Part shown: positions 1 through 6,046 of the stretch, piece by piece
Numbering within the stretch: the stretch's first letter is position 1
How the letters are laid out: each line of letters begins with the position of its first letter
Source: Lachnospiraceae bacterium
GTDB taxonomy: Bacteria; Bacillota; Clostridia; Lachnospirales; Lachnospiraceae
Length of the DNA stretch: 7,558 nt
Assembly (NCBI GenBank): GCA_017444545.1
Contig: JAFSWJ010000176.1
Span: forward strand, 1 to 7,558
Direction of reading: 5' to 3'
Notes under the pieces: model-generated
The model's input: only the letters and a program-made list of their open reading frames with translations
Database searches by the model: none
What the model was told of the DNA's origin: nothing
Made by a program: the position numbers and the translations under genes

Positions 1-329
1 AGATCGAGAGAGGACAGGTTCTTGCAAAGCCCGGTTCAGTTACCTGCCATACAAACTTCACGGCTCTGGTATACGTGCTGACAAAGGATGAAGGTGGACG
101 TCATACTCCTTTCTTCAACAACTATCGTCCTCAGTTCTACTTCAGAACAACCGACGTTACAGGCGTTTGCAATCTGCCTGCAGGCACAGAGATGTGCATG
201 CCCGGCGATAACGTAGAGATGACCATCGAGCTCATCCATCCTATCGCTATGGAGCAGGGACTTACCTTCGCTATCCGTGAAGGTGGACGTACAGTAGGAT
301 CCGGAAGGGTTGCTACCATCATCAAGTAA
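1..329 (+). CDS. tuf: Elongation factor Tu, C-terminal fragment (5' end outside window)
   Basis: EF-Tu is the GTPase that delivers aminoacyl-tRNA to the ribosomal A site in the cytoplasm. The reading frame enters at base 3 and gives 108 residues before a TAA at 327-329. Visible are the end of domain 2 ([11 protein letters not shown]) and all of domain 3, with the highly conserved blocks [27 protein letters not shown] and [15 protein letters not shown]-Tu is normally about 395 residues, so roughly the last quarter is present. The GTP-binding domain and the start codon lie upstream of the window. The protein ends normally (RVATIIK) and an intrinsic terminator follows about 20 bases later, so this is the end of its transcription unit, probably the str-type operon (inference). 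No sign of degeneration. Confidence 0.98.
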   Translation, partial: IERGQVLAKPGSVTCHTNFTALVYVLTKDEGGRHTPFFNNYRPQFYFRTTDVTGVCNLPAGTEMCMPGDNVEMTIELIHPIAMEQGLTFAIREGGRTVGSGRVATIIK

Positions 330-351
330 TCAATAAAAACTCAGAAAAAAT

Positions 352-391
352 GAGGCCTTCCGGGTTTCCCGGAGGGCCTTGTTTATGTTTT
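352..391 (+). terminator. Rho-independent terminator of tuf
   Basis: The arms at 354-364 and 368-378 form an 11-bp stem with a single G-U pair and a TTT loop. It can be extended by A353-T379. A run of six A (345-350) precedes it, and a T-rich tail (TTGTTTATGTTTT) follows. It lies 22 bases after the tuf stop codon, so it very probably ends tuf transcription and isolates the downstream gene. Confidence 0.93.
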
Positions 392-429
392 GTCTGTATA
401 GCGTTTCTTAAATAACTGTACCAAATGCT

Positions 430-480
430 TGTCTGCTCACCTGATAGCACGCTTCCAGTGTTATATATTTGAGGCAGACA
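430..480 (+). other. Nested stem-loop, possible structured RNA element
   Basis: An outer helix pairs TGTCTGC (430-436) with GCAGACA (474-480). It extends by two more pairs (437-438 with 471-472) across one bulged G. An inner helix pairs 444-450 (ATAGCAC) with 458-464 (GTGTTAT), including one G-U, around a seven-base loop. No T-run follows, so it is not an intrinsic terminator. Both helices are visible directly; whether the region is transcribed or functional is unknown. Confidence 0.35.
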
Positions 481-709
481 GTGCGGATTTATGCTTACAA
501 AACTGGATATGGATATGCTGAAATCCGGATGAGGATATCCCGATGGTACAGATGATAAGGAAGATATAGAGTGGAAAATTCAAAGGTAAGGTAAATAATA
601 AAAACTGGTGCAATGACCGCTGTATACGGGACTTTCGGGGAAGGCTCCGTTATTTTTTCGTTTAGATATACGAAAAAGGGGCTTGTGCAATCATATAAAA
701 AGTGGTAAA

Positions 710-736
710 TTGACAGATGATAAAAGAGCATAGCAT
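710..736 (+). promoter_or_regulatory. Weak candidate promoter in the intergenic region
   Basis: A perfect -35 hexamer TTGACA lies at 710-715. The best -10 match is TAGCAT at 731-736 (4 of 6), but the spacer is only 15 bases and no hexamer at 16-18 bases is good. It would place a transcript start just before the 736-764 hairpin and the small ORF at 795. The proposal rests mainly on the perfect -35 box. Confidence 0.22.
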
Positions 737-764
737 CTGTGCGGTGTTCGCACCACCGCACAGA
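736..764 (+). other. Perfect 11-bp stem-loop
   Basis: Bases 736-746 are exactly complementary to 754-764, enclosing a seven-base loop (TTCGCAC). An alternative fold uses GTG-TTCG-CAC at the tip, giving a UUCG tetraloop. The downstream bases (CGTGAAAAG) lack a T-run, so it is not an intrinsic terminator. It may be a 5' stabilising or regulatory hairpin, or part of a small RNA. A second, 5-bp hairpin (773-777 with 784-788) lies immediately downstream. Confidence 0.4.
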
Positions 765-794
765 CGTGAAAAGTGCTGTAAGGAGCACCGACAC

Positions 795-857
795 ATGACC
801 ACGGCCACGCTATACTCGAACACATCTTACCATATTTGTATCGTCCTTTCAAGGTAA
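795..857 (+). CDS. Possible 20-residue leader peptide ORF
   Basis: An ATG at 795 opens a frame of 20 codons that ends in TAA at 855-857, translating to MTTATLYSNTSYHICIVLSR. AAGGAG at 780-785 is a strong Shine-Dalgarno nine bases before the ATG, and most of it sits in the loop and 3' arm of the small hairpin 773-788. The peptide has no run of a single amino acid of the kind seen in classical amino-acid attenuators, and I recognise no family. It lies upstream of a weak candidate terminator (936-972), so a leader role is conceivable. A chance ORF is at least as likely. Confidence 0.2.
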   Translation: MTTATLYSNTSYHICIVLSR

Positions 858-935
858 GGTAGTTGCTCACACAGGTATGGCATCTGGTTTCTCGTTCTTT
901 CCTATATCCATTTGTATAAATGCGTATTCGAAAGT

Positions 936-972
936 GGGATGTGAAGTGATTTCTTCGGCATCCTGCTTTTTT
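936..972 (+). terminator. Weak candidate intrinsic terminator
   Basis: GGATG (937-941) pairs with CATCC (959-963), and inside it GAAG (943-946) pairs with CTTC (953-956) around a six-base loop, with a small internal bulge. TGC and then six T (967-972) follow. The form fits a Rho-independent terminator, but the stem is short and only partly GC. If real, it would end any transcript from the upstream intergenic region, or act as an attenuator for the gene starting at 1154. Confidence 0.35.
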
Positions 973-985
973 GTGTCCGCTCAGC

Positions 986-1014
986 CCTTCTCCTGCCCAT
1001 GGCAGGGGAGAGGG
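986..1014. repeat. GC-rich palindromic element
   Basis: The arms 986-997 and 1001-1014 pair over 12 positions, with one G-U and a two-base bulge (1007-1008), around the centre CCCATGG. The strand asymmetry (CCCTTCTCCTGCC against GGCAGGGGAGAGGG) resembles the small dispersed palindromes found in many copies between bacterial genes. Only one copy is in this window, so repeat status is inferred. It lies about 140 bases before the start codon of the large gene and has no T-run. Confidence 0.4.
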
Positions 1015-1141
1015 AGTGCGGAAATTTTCGCGTTTTTGCTTCCGGTGTTTTCGTACGAGGTTAATGCAGGGAAAAGAAACAGCGGCGGTCTCTGTCCGTG
1101 CCGGGCGTCGCGGTGGGAGATTTACAGAATACGCTTTGAAC

Positions 1142-1147
1142 AGGAGG
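1142..1147 (+). promoter_or_regulatory. Ribosome binding site that fixes the start at 1154
   Basis: AGGAGG is a perfect anti-16S match six bases before the ATG at 1154. The frame is open upstream to 971 with other ATGs (971, 1064), but neither has a site this good, and only the 1154 start puts a signal peptide at the N-terminus. Confidence 0.9.
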
Positions 1148-1153
1148 AAGATA

Positions 1154-1276
1154 ATGGAAAAGAAAGGATTGAAAAGACATCTGCGCCGGGTTCTGGCAAC
1201 ACTGCTTTCAGTGGTGCTGATGGTACCCAACAGCGCAATGTTCGGATTTGCAGCGGGAGCTGTGACTGCGTACGCA
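1154..1276 (+). other. Signal peptide of the large secreted protein
   Basis: Residues 1-41 show a basic n-region (KKGLKRHLRR), a hydrophobic core (VLATLLSVVLMV) and a small-residue c-region. The likeliest cleavage is after AYA (residues 39-41), which satisfies the -3/-1 rule; GFA at 31-33 is an alternative. No lipobox cysteine is present, so it is a standard Sec signal and not a lipoprotein signal. Confidence 0.88.
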
Positions 1277-4200
1277 GATGTAGTTGAGCCTACTGCTCTC
1301 AAGGATGCCGGGACCATAAATCTTGGCAATCTCGATGCTGACGGCTATACCGCATATGCGGGTGCTACGATTACCGTAGACCGTGCGATGGGGACATATG
1401 CCTATGCAGAGATAGGAGATGGCACGACTACTCTTAATAGCACTCTCGATGGGGAAGAGTATTATGGAATGAATCCGACGACTGATAACCCTAAAACCGA
1501 GGGCTTATATGAAGCGAACTATGAAGCATCAACAGATGATGAGGTTGATGCTGAAAAGACCTACTACAAGGAAAAATATTCGGTGGTTTCCCCTAATGGA
1601 ACGGAAGATCCATCGGCGCTTGGATGGTATGAGAAATCCGGGGATGTCTATACTTTAACAATGGATACAACTGTTAACGGAGAGAAAACATATTATGAAT
1701 TTGACGGATATGAAGCGGGTTCTCCTGGAACTAATCCTGCAACAGAGGGGTTCTTTGAGCTTAAATATTCAGCCACCTTGGATACAACGGTAGAGTCCGA
1801 GAAACAGTATTACGGTAAGCGTTTCAAGTTGGGCACCAAATGGAGAGGTGTTGAAACGGTACTTGATCTTAGTGGAAAGAACGTGGGTGACACTGTTAAG
1901 GTAGATTATTTTGTTGTTGATTCGTCACTGGTTAACAATGACAAGATTACCGAAGCAACGAAGAACAGCATAGAGCCTGTAAAGACCATCAACATTAAAA
2001 TAAATGAAAAGGTGGCTAAGCCTAGTGCAGACAAAACGGGCGGCGTGTATTTTGAAACGATTGAAGTGAATTTAACATCAGCTACAGCCGGCGCAACAAT
2101 CTATTACACTACAGATGAGACAGATCCTACATCGGAAAGTACAGAGTATACCGCACCGATCACGATTTCAGAAGATACTACGCTGAAGGCTATTGCCATA
2201 AAGGATGGCAGTGATAACAGCGATATAATGACTGAAGAGTATTATATCAGTCAGCGTGTTTCCGCAAACAGCATTTCAATAAAAGCCAGCTCCAACGAGG
2301 TACTTGTCGGCGAAAGCGTGTTATTTGACATACTTACGGATCCGGCGGGTGCAAACGATCTGGAAGATGTAAATTGGACTTCATCGGATACGGATATTGC
2401 GACGGTCTCTGCAGGCGGGGTTCTTCATGAAGCGTATGTTACAGGTGTGGCTGAGGGAACAGCTACGATTTCCGTTAAAGCGACAACAAACGACTCTGTG
2501 GAAATTTCCGCATCAGCTAACATCACAGTAACTACAATACCTGTGGAAACCGTAACTATAGAAGAGCCTGAAAAAACTGCCATTGAGATCGGTGAGGAGC
2601 TTGATCTCTCTGCCCTGGTAACACCTGACAATGCGACCGACAAGAATATTACCTGGACAGTTTCGAATGGTACTATAGCGAAAGTGACAGCAGATCCTGA
2701 GGACAGCACGAAGGCTACAGTCTCCGGTCTGAAGGCCGGCAAGGTAAAGGTCACCGCCTCCAGCAATACTGCCGGTGTTTCCGATGATATCGAGATCACC
2801 GTAAACAAGAAGAAGGTTGCTGCACCTGTTGCTGTGCCTGAATCCGGATTTGAATTTGTCGGAACCGGAGAAGTGGTTCTGACAACCGAGACTACGGGTG
2901 CTGAGATCCATTATACACTCGATGGAACAACACCTACGGCATCAAGCAATAAATATTCGGATCCGATCACTGTTTCAAAGAATCTGACGCTGAAGGCGAT
3001 TGCGACGATCGAAGATGAAGATTACGAGTCCGAGAGCGAGATTATGACTGCAACCTACACTGTTGCGGCTCCTGTTTCCGCAAACGGTGTTTCCATCACT
3101 CCTTCGGAAAATGAGGTAGGAATAAACAATACTATCGAAATCGAAGCAAAGCTTTTGCCTGCTTCGGCAAATGATATCGAAAATGTCAAGTGGACATCAG
3201 CGGATACAGATGTTGCGACGGTCTCCTGGGATGATTCTGATTCGAGGAAGGCTCTCAAGGCAACTGTATCAGGTGTTAATGCAGGAAAGACTTCGGTAGA
3301 GGTTGAGTTCTACACAGGTGAGGGATACACTGTTAAGTATACAGCCTCAGCAAACATAACAGTAAAGGAAATATCAGTAAATAGCATTTCAATCAAGACC
3401 GAGGATGACAAGGATACCATTGAGATTGATGAAACGCTTGGTCTTGAGGCAGTTTTTGATCCTGAAAATGCAAGCTACAAGGATGATATCGTTTGGACCA
3501 TATCCGGTGATGCTGCAGAATTTGAGGGTGAGACTGCAGGAAAGTCAAATGTGGTGCTTAAGGGTGTTTCAGACGGATCTGTCAAGGTTACTGTTTCTGA
3601 CAACAGAAGCAAGAAGTCTGACACAAAGGAATTCAAGATCACAAAGAAGAAGGTTTCAGTACCTGTAGCAACACCGGGCTCGGGAACCTATGTTGTATCA
3701 ACAAATGTGACCATAGCTACCGCAACCAGCGGAGCTGCGATCTATGTGACAAAGGACAACACGGAGCCCAAGGCTGTTTCAGAAAATCTGTATGACGGTA
3801 AGCCGATCCTGGTATCCGAGAACATGATCATCAGGGCCATCGCTGCCATCAGTGACAACAAGTATGAGCCTCAGAGCGAGGAGATGTCTGCAGAGTATGT
3901 CATCATCACAGAGGATCAGTATGTATCCATAAATGAGATCAAACTCAGCAAAGACAAGGTAGTTCTTCTCAACGGAGAGAACTATACACTGAAGGCAACT
4001 GTTGATCCTAAAAACGCAACCTACAGGGATGTGAAGTTTGCTACAAGCAATGAAAAGGTAATAAAGATAAACAGTGCTGAGAATAATACGGCATCAGTTA
4101 CCGCTGTCGGAGCAGGAGAGGCTGTTGTGACCGCTTCTGTAGAGGACAAGTACACAGGAAAGACCATCAGCGCCAATGCAACATTTACTGTATCGGCTAC

Positions 4201-5896
4201 CAGCGCAGTCGATATCTACAATGATATCGTAGAGGCGAACGGGGATGACGGTGATGTGATCAGAGATGAGCTTGAGGAGGATCTTGACGGCGTAACGCTG
4301 ACAGAGCTCTTTGACAAGGTTGCAAAGGAAGACGGAACAACAAATGCATGGGTAGGCGCGATTCCCGACTATACCTACACAGGTGCTGCCATCAAGCCTG
4401 AGCTGCATGTATATGACGGCGTGAGGAGACTTACGGCAGGAACGGATTACACGGTTAAGTTTGTGAAGAACAAGGATGCCGGTACGGCAACCGCAAAGGT
4501 TACCTTCAAGGGCAGCTACAACAAGAAGACAGAGGAAATCAATTTCACCATCAAGCCTGCCGATCTGGAGGATGCAGAGGTTGTTGCCATAGCCGATCAG
4601 GCAATGGCTCTTCCGAAGAAGGCTTCAAAGCCTGCTGTTGATGTCACCATCGTATCCAGCGGCGTGAAGGTAACAGCAAAGACAAATTCAAAGAAGCAGA
4701 TAAAGATCAAAGGGTACTATGCAGAGGGCGGAGACAGCTCAAGTCTTGCTGCAACAGTTCCCGCAGCGGCAGGCACCTATATCGCAGTGCTTGAGCCTGT
4801 AGGATCGGCACAGAACTTCACAGGCACAGGCGAGGCAAAGATCGAGATCAAAGACACCAAGAACCTCATGAGCAAGGTTAAGATCACGACTGACAAAAAG
4901 AAGTATGCTTTCACAGGTGAGGCGATCGAGCCCGTATTCACTGTCAAAAAGGCCAATGGCGGAGATGAGATCACAGCAGAGGATTATGATGTTGAACTCT
5001 TCAACAATGTAAATCCCGGAAAGGCTACCGCAGTGTTTACCGCAAAGGGTGACAAGTATGTGGGAAGCAAGATCGTAAACTTCACCATCTCTGCAAAGAG
5101 CAAGCTTCTGACGGATGGATCCATAGAGGCAGGCTTTGTAAAAGGCGGCGGAGATGACGGGGATGAGTTCTCCTTTGTAAAGGGCGGCGTGATGCCTACC
5201 GTAAGACTTTACGATAATGTTACCGGAAAGTATTTGAAGAAGGGAACCGATTATACGGTCAAGTATGTGAAGAACAAGGCAGTCGGAAGCAGTGCCGTTG
5301 CCAAGGTAACAGGCAAGGGAAGCTACAAGGGCACAAAGCCTATGTCATTCAAGATCGTTGCAAAGGATCTGGAGGAGCTTTCAGAAAACATCATCGTGGC
5401 TGACAAGGTGGTGAGCAGGAAGGGCTATCAGAAGCCTGCTGTGACCATCGTTGACACGGATGGCAAGAAGCTTGGAAAGAATGACTTTGAGCTTGTAAAC
5501 TATGTGGAACCTGCTGACGGAAGCAATGTTTACACCGTTACCATAAAGGGTAAGGGCAACTATGATACCGGAGAAGGTGTAGAAAAGACCTACAAGTACA
5601 TCGAGGCGGCAAACAATATCGGCAATAAGAAGCCCGGAAAGCTTTCAGACCAGAAATTCACCGGATTTGAAGTGACTCTGGGAGAGTCTGAGCTTAAAAA
5701 GATCTTTACGGATCTGGAGCTTCAGGATGATGTGGATTCCGATGATGACGGCTATGCAGCGGTAGGCTATCTGAACAACGTGAAGGTCGGAAAAGCAAGT
5801 GTAACCGTACAGGGTACAGGTAAGCTTGGCGGAGTGAAGACAGTGAAATTCAAGATAGCAAAGAAGGATTCCGGATACACCGATATCCACAAGTAA
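1154..5896 (+). CDS. Secreted multi-domain repeat protein (CHB_HEX_C-like, Big_2-like and lysine-rich beta repeats)
   Basis: This 1580-residue protein is probably exported and located on or outside the cell surface. Residues 1-41 form a signal peptide. Residues 107-225 hold three NP/G-(Y/F)E/KTYY repeats. Residues 287-365, 555-637 and 834-917 resemble the chitobiase/beta-hexosaminidase C-terminal beta-sandwich (pattern GA-IYYT-D-T-PT...Y..PI.vs...LKAIA). Residues 368-461, 462-551, 641-738, 740-830 and 923-1014 resemble Big_2 bacterial Ig-like domains (W-TS-d--vA-Vs...G--tv...). An acidic linker (about 1015-1065) leads to about six lysine-rich beta repeats (1066-1572). I see no catalytic domain, so the likely role is adhesion, scaffolding or polymer binding (inference). 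There is no LPXTG motif, SLH domain or C-terminal membrane segment, so attachment is unexplained. The whole protein lacks cysteine, as is common in exported proteins of Gram-positive anaerobes. It is a single-gene unit closed by a terminator. Confidence 0.93.
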   Translation: MEKKGLKRHLRRVLATLLSVVLMVPNSAMFGFAAGAVTAYADVVEPTALKDAGTINLGNLDADGYTAYAGATITVDRAMGTYAYAEIGDGTTTLNSTLDGEEYYGMNPTTDNPKTEGLYEANYEASTDDEVDAEKTYYKEKYSVVSPNGTEDPSALGWYEKSGDVYTLTMDTTVNGEKTYYEFDGYEAGSPGTNPATEGFFELKYSATLDTTVESEKQYYGKRFKLGTKWRGVETVLDLSGKNVGDTVKVDYFVVDSSLVNNDKITEATKNSIEPVKTINIKINEKVAKPSADKTGGVYFETIEVNLTSATAGATIYYTTDETDPTSESTEYTAPITISEDTTLKAIAIKDGSDNSDIMTEEYYISQRVSANSISIKASSNEVLVGESVLFDILTDPAGANDLEDVNWTSSDTDIATVSAGGVLHEAYVTGVAEGTATISVKATTNDSVEISASANITVTTIPVETVTIEEPEKTAIEIGEELDLSALVTPDNATDKNITWTVSNGTIAKVTADPEDSTKATVSGLKAGKVKVTASSNTAGVSDDIEITVNKKKVAAPVAVPESGFEFVGTGEVVLTTETTGAEIHYTLDGTTPTASSNKYSDPITVSKNLTLKAIATIEDEDYESESEIMTATYTVAAPVSANGVSITPSENEVGINNTIEIEAKLLPASANDIENVKWTSADTDVATVSWDDSDSRKALKATVSGVNAGKTSVEVEFYTGEGYTVKYTASANITVKEISVNSISIKTEDDKDTIEIDETLGLEAVFDPENASYKDDIVWTISGDAAEFEGETAGKSNVVLKGVSDGSVKVTVSDNRSKKSDTKEFKITKKKVSVPVATPGSGTYVVSTNVTIATATSGAAIYVTKDNTEPKAVSENLYDGKPILVSENMIIRAIAAISDNKYEPQSEEMSAEYVIITEDQYVSINEIKLSKDKVVLLNGENYTLKATVDPKNATYRDVKFATSNEKVIKINSAENNTASVTAVGAGEAVVTASVEDKYTGKTISANATFTVSATSAVDIYNDIVEANGDDGDVIRDELEEDLDGVTLTELFDKVAKEDGTTNAWVGAIPDYTYTGAAIKPELHVYDGVRRLTAGTDYTVKFVKNKDAGTATAKVTFKGSYNKKTEEINFTIKPADLEDAEVVAIADQAMALPKKASKPAVDVTIVSSGVKVTAKTNSKKQIKIKGYYAEGGDSSSLAATVPAAAGTYIAVLEPVGSAQNFTGTGEAKIEIKDTKNLMSKVKITTDKKKYAFTGEAIEPVFTVKKANGGDEITAEDYDVELFNNVNPGKATAVFTAKGDKYVGSKIVNFTISAKSKLLTDGSIEAGFVKGGGDDGDEFSFVKGGVMPTVRLYDNVTGKYLKKGTDYTVKYVKNKAVGSSAVAKVTGKGSYKGTKPMSFKIVAKDLEELSENIIVADKVVSRKGYQKPAVTIVDTDGKKLGKNDFELVNYVEPADGSNVYTVTIKGKGNYDTGEGVEKTYKYIEAANNIGNKKPGKLSDQKFTGFEVTLGESELKKIFTDLELQDDVDSDDDGYAAVGYLNNVKVGKASVTVQGTGKLGGVKTVKFKIAKKDSGYTDIHK
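1472..1828 (+). repeat. Three tandem NP/G-YE/KTYY repeats of about 40 residues
   Basis: Residues 107-147, 148-191 and 192-225 share one pattern. Each has NP or DP, then a G-(Y/F)-E turn (EGLYE, LGWYE, EGFFE), a short strand, DTTV or an equivalent, and K(T/Q)YY. The G-YE cores are 40 and 42 residues apart, and the KTYY cores 43 and 39. Similar short repeats are, from memory, found in phage tail-type and other surface proteins of gut Firmicutes; this was not checked. The third copy is shortened. The array sits between the signal peptide and the first CHB_HEX_C-like module. Confidence 0.7.
2012..2248 (+). repeat. CHB_HEX_C-like module 1
   Basis: Residues 287-365 run from VAKPSADKTG to EEYYI. 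Key features are GATIYYTTDETDPT, a YTAPITIS strand and LKAIAIKDG, matching the small beta-sandwich found at the C-terminus of chitobiases and in many secreted bacterial proteins. It begins the first of two long duplicated blocks. Confidence 0.75.
2255..2806 (+). repeat. Big_2-like Ig domains 1 and 2
   Basis: Residues 368-461 and 462-551 are two adjacent Ig-like domains. The first has the hallmarks SISIKASSNEVLVGES, VNWTSSDTDIATVS and GVAEGTATISVKA. The second has TVTIEEPEKTAIEIGEE, ITWTVSNGTIAKVT and GLKAGKVKVTAS. Such domains act as spacers or ligand-binding modules in adhesins of the intimin type and in many surface proteins of Clostridia. Confidence 0.8.
2816..3064 (+). repeat. CHB_HEX_C-like module 2
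   Basis: Residues 555-637 run from VAAPVAVPESG to ATYTV, with GAEIHYTLDGTTPT, YSDPITVS and LTLKAIATIED. It starts 268 residues after module 1 and matches it closely (HYTLDGTTPT against YYTTDETDPT; LKAIA in both), so it begins the second copy of the block. A KKK run directly precedes it, as it does module 3. Confidence 0.8.
3074..3643 (+). repeat. Big_2-like Ig domains 3 and 4
   Basis: Residues 641-738 and 740-830 repeat the arrangement of domains 1 and 2. Domain 3 has VKWTSADTDVATVS, the counterpart of VNWTSSDTDIATVS in domain 1, and both begin VSAN-(S/G)-(I/V)-SI. Domain 4 has IVWTISGDAAEF and GVSDGSVKVTVS. The linker KKK before the next CHB_HEX_C-like module is also repeated. Confidence 0.8.
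3653..3904 (+). repeat. CHB_HEX_C-like module 3
   Basis: Residues 834-917 run from VSVPVATPGSG to AEYVI, with GAAIYVTKDNTEPK, YDGKPILVSEN and IIRAIAAISDNKYEP. It is the most diverged of the three (IYVTKDN in place of IYYTTD). It lies 279 residues after module 2 and begins a third, incomplete block. Confidence 0.72.
3920..4195 (+). repeat. Big_2-like Ig domain 5
   Basis: Residues 923-1014 begin SINEIKLSKDKVVLLNGENYTL and contain VKFATSNEKVIKI and AVGAGEAVVTASV. The usual tryptophan of the WTS motif is replaced by phenylalanine (KFATS). It is followed by an acidic, probably helical linker (about 1015-1065, with GDDGDVIRDELEEDLDG), where the domain style changes. Confidence 0.78.
4349..5869 (+). 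repeat. C-terminal array of about six lysine-rich beta repeats
   Basis: Residues 1066-1572 divide into units of about 70-95 residues, near 1066-1138, 1141-1234, 1240-1316, 1318-1403, 1406-1484 and 1487-1572. The clearest two (first and fourth) share a VYDG/LYDN strand, (A/K)GTDYTVK(F/Y)VKNK, then AKVT-KGSY and a closing F-I strand. Units 2, 5 and 6 are degenerate and their boundaries approximate. I recall this type as common in secreted Lachnospiraceae proteins but have no family name to assert. Acidic insertions occur (GGGDDGDE, DDVDSDDDG). The protein ends seven residues after the last unit. Confidence 0.65.
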
Positions 5897-5902
5897 TGAC
5901 CG

Positions 5903-5956
5903 AGACTTTGTAAGTCTTCAAACGAAGGTCCCCGGGGATAACCCCGGGGACCTTTT
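5903..5956 (+). terminator. Strong double-hairpin terminator of the large gene
   Basis: Six bases after the TAA, AGACTT (5903-5908) pairs with AAGTCT (5912-5917). Next, a perfect 13-bp stem (5925-5937 with 5942-5954) with an ATAA loop is followed by a short TTTT run. The second hairpin is very GC-rich and near-symmetric. It lies between the two genes and makes read-through into the next gene unlikely. Confidence 0.93.
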
Positions 5957-5966
5957 GTGGAAAAAA

Positions 5967-5995
5967 TTGAGTTTTGGCGCATAGTATTGTATGAT
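5967..5995 (+). promoter_or_regulatory. Sigma-A-type promoter of the FkbH-like gene
   Basis: The -35 TTGAGT (5967-5972, 4 of 6) and the -10 TATGAT (5990-5995, 5 of 6) are separated by exactly 17 bases, with an A-run just upstream. Transcription would begin near 6002, giving a leader of about 45 bases before the ATG at 6047. The position right after a terminator supports independent transcription of the downstream gene. Confidence 0.6.
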
Positions 5996-6046
5996 ACGTG
6001 ATATCGGTACAAGGACGAATAGGACCTGAAAAATGGAGCCTGACAT

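Larger units (their letters stand above)
392..1153. other. Long intergenic region without a convincing ordinary gene
   Basis: About 760 bases separate the tuf terminator from the start codon of the large secreted-protein gene. I found no conserved protein, tRNA, rRNA, or motif of RNase P, SRP RNA or tmRNA. Open frames on either strand here look like chance ones: they lack Shine-Dalgarno sequences and recognisable composition. The stretch does hold several base-paired elements (430-480, 736-764, 773-788, 936-972, 986-1014), a consensus TTGACA box at 710-715, and one 20-codon ORF with a good ribosome binding site. The short string AAGGTAAGGTA occurs twice (near 583 and 852). It may be a long regulatory leader, a small-RNA locus, or the remains of a mobile element; the sequence alone does not decide. 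Confidence 0.6.

Noticed and set aside
736..764. Intrinsic terminator
   Set aside because: The stem is perfect but no T-run follows, so it is listed only as a stem-loop.
495..794. 99-codon minus-strand open frame with a hydrophobic translation
   Set aside because: It begins at GTG without a Shine-Dalgarno and runs through the hairpin region; no family features were recognised.
430..1014. CRISPR array or tRNA in the gap
   Set aside because: There are no regularly spaced direct repeats, and no T-loop consensus (GGTTCGANTCC) with matching acceptor arms.
971..1153. In-frame upstream extension of the large gene with earlier ATGs (971 and 1064)
   Set aside because: The extension covers the palindromic element, is rich in Arg and Cys unlike the cysteine-free protein, lacks a good Shine-Dalgarno, and would bury the signal peptide. 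The 1154 start has AGGAGG six bases upstream.
877..1287. 136-codon plus-strand open frame
   Set aside because: It overlaps the start of the large gene in another frame, has no ribosome binding site, and its translation past 1154 is only the shadow of that gene.
691..1329. 212-codon open frame on the minus strand
   Set aside because: It overlaps the signal-peptide coding region, has low-information composition and no recognisable domain, and is best explained as a chance open frame.
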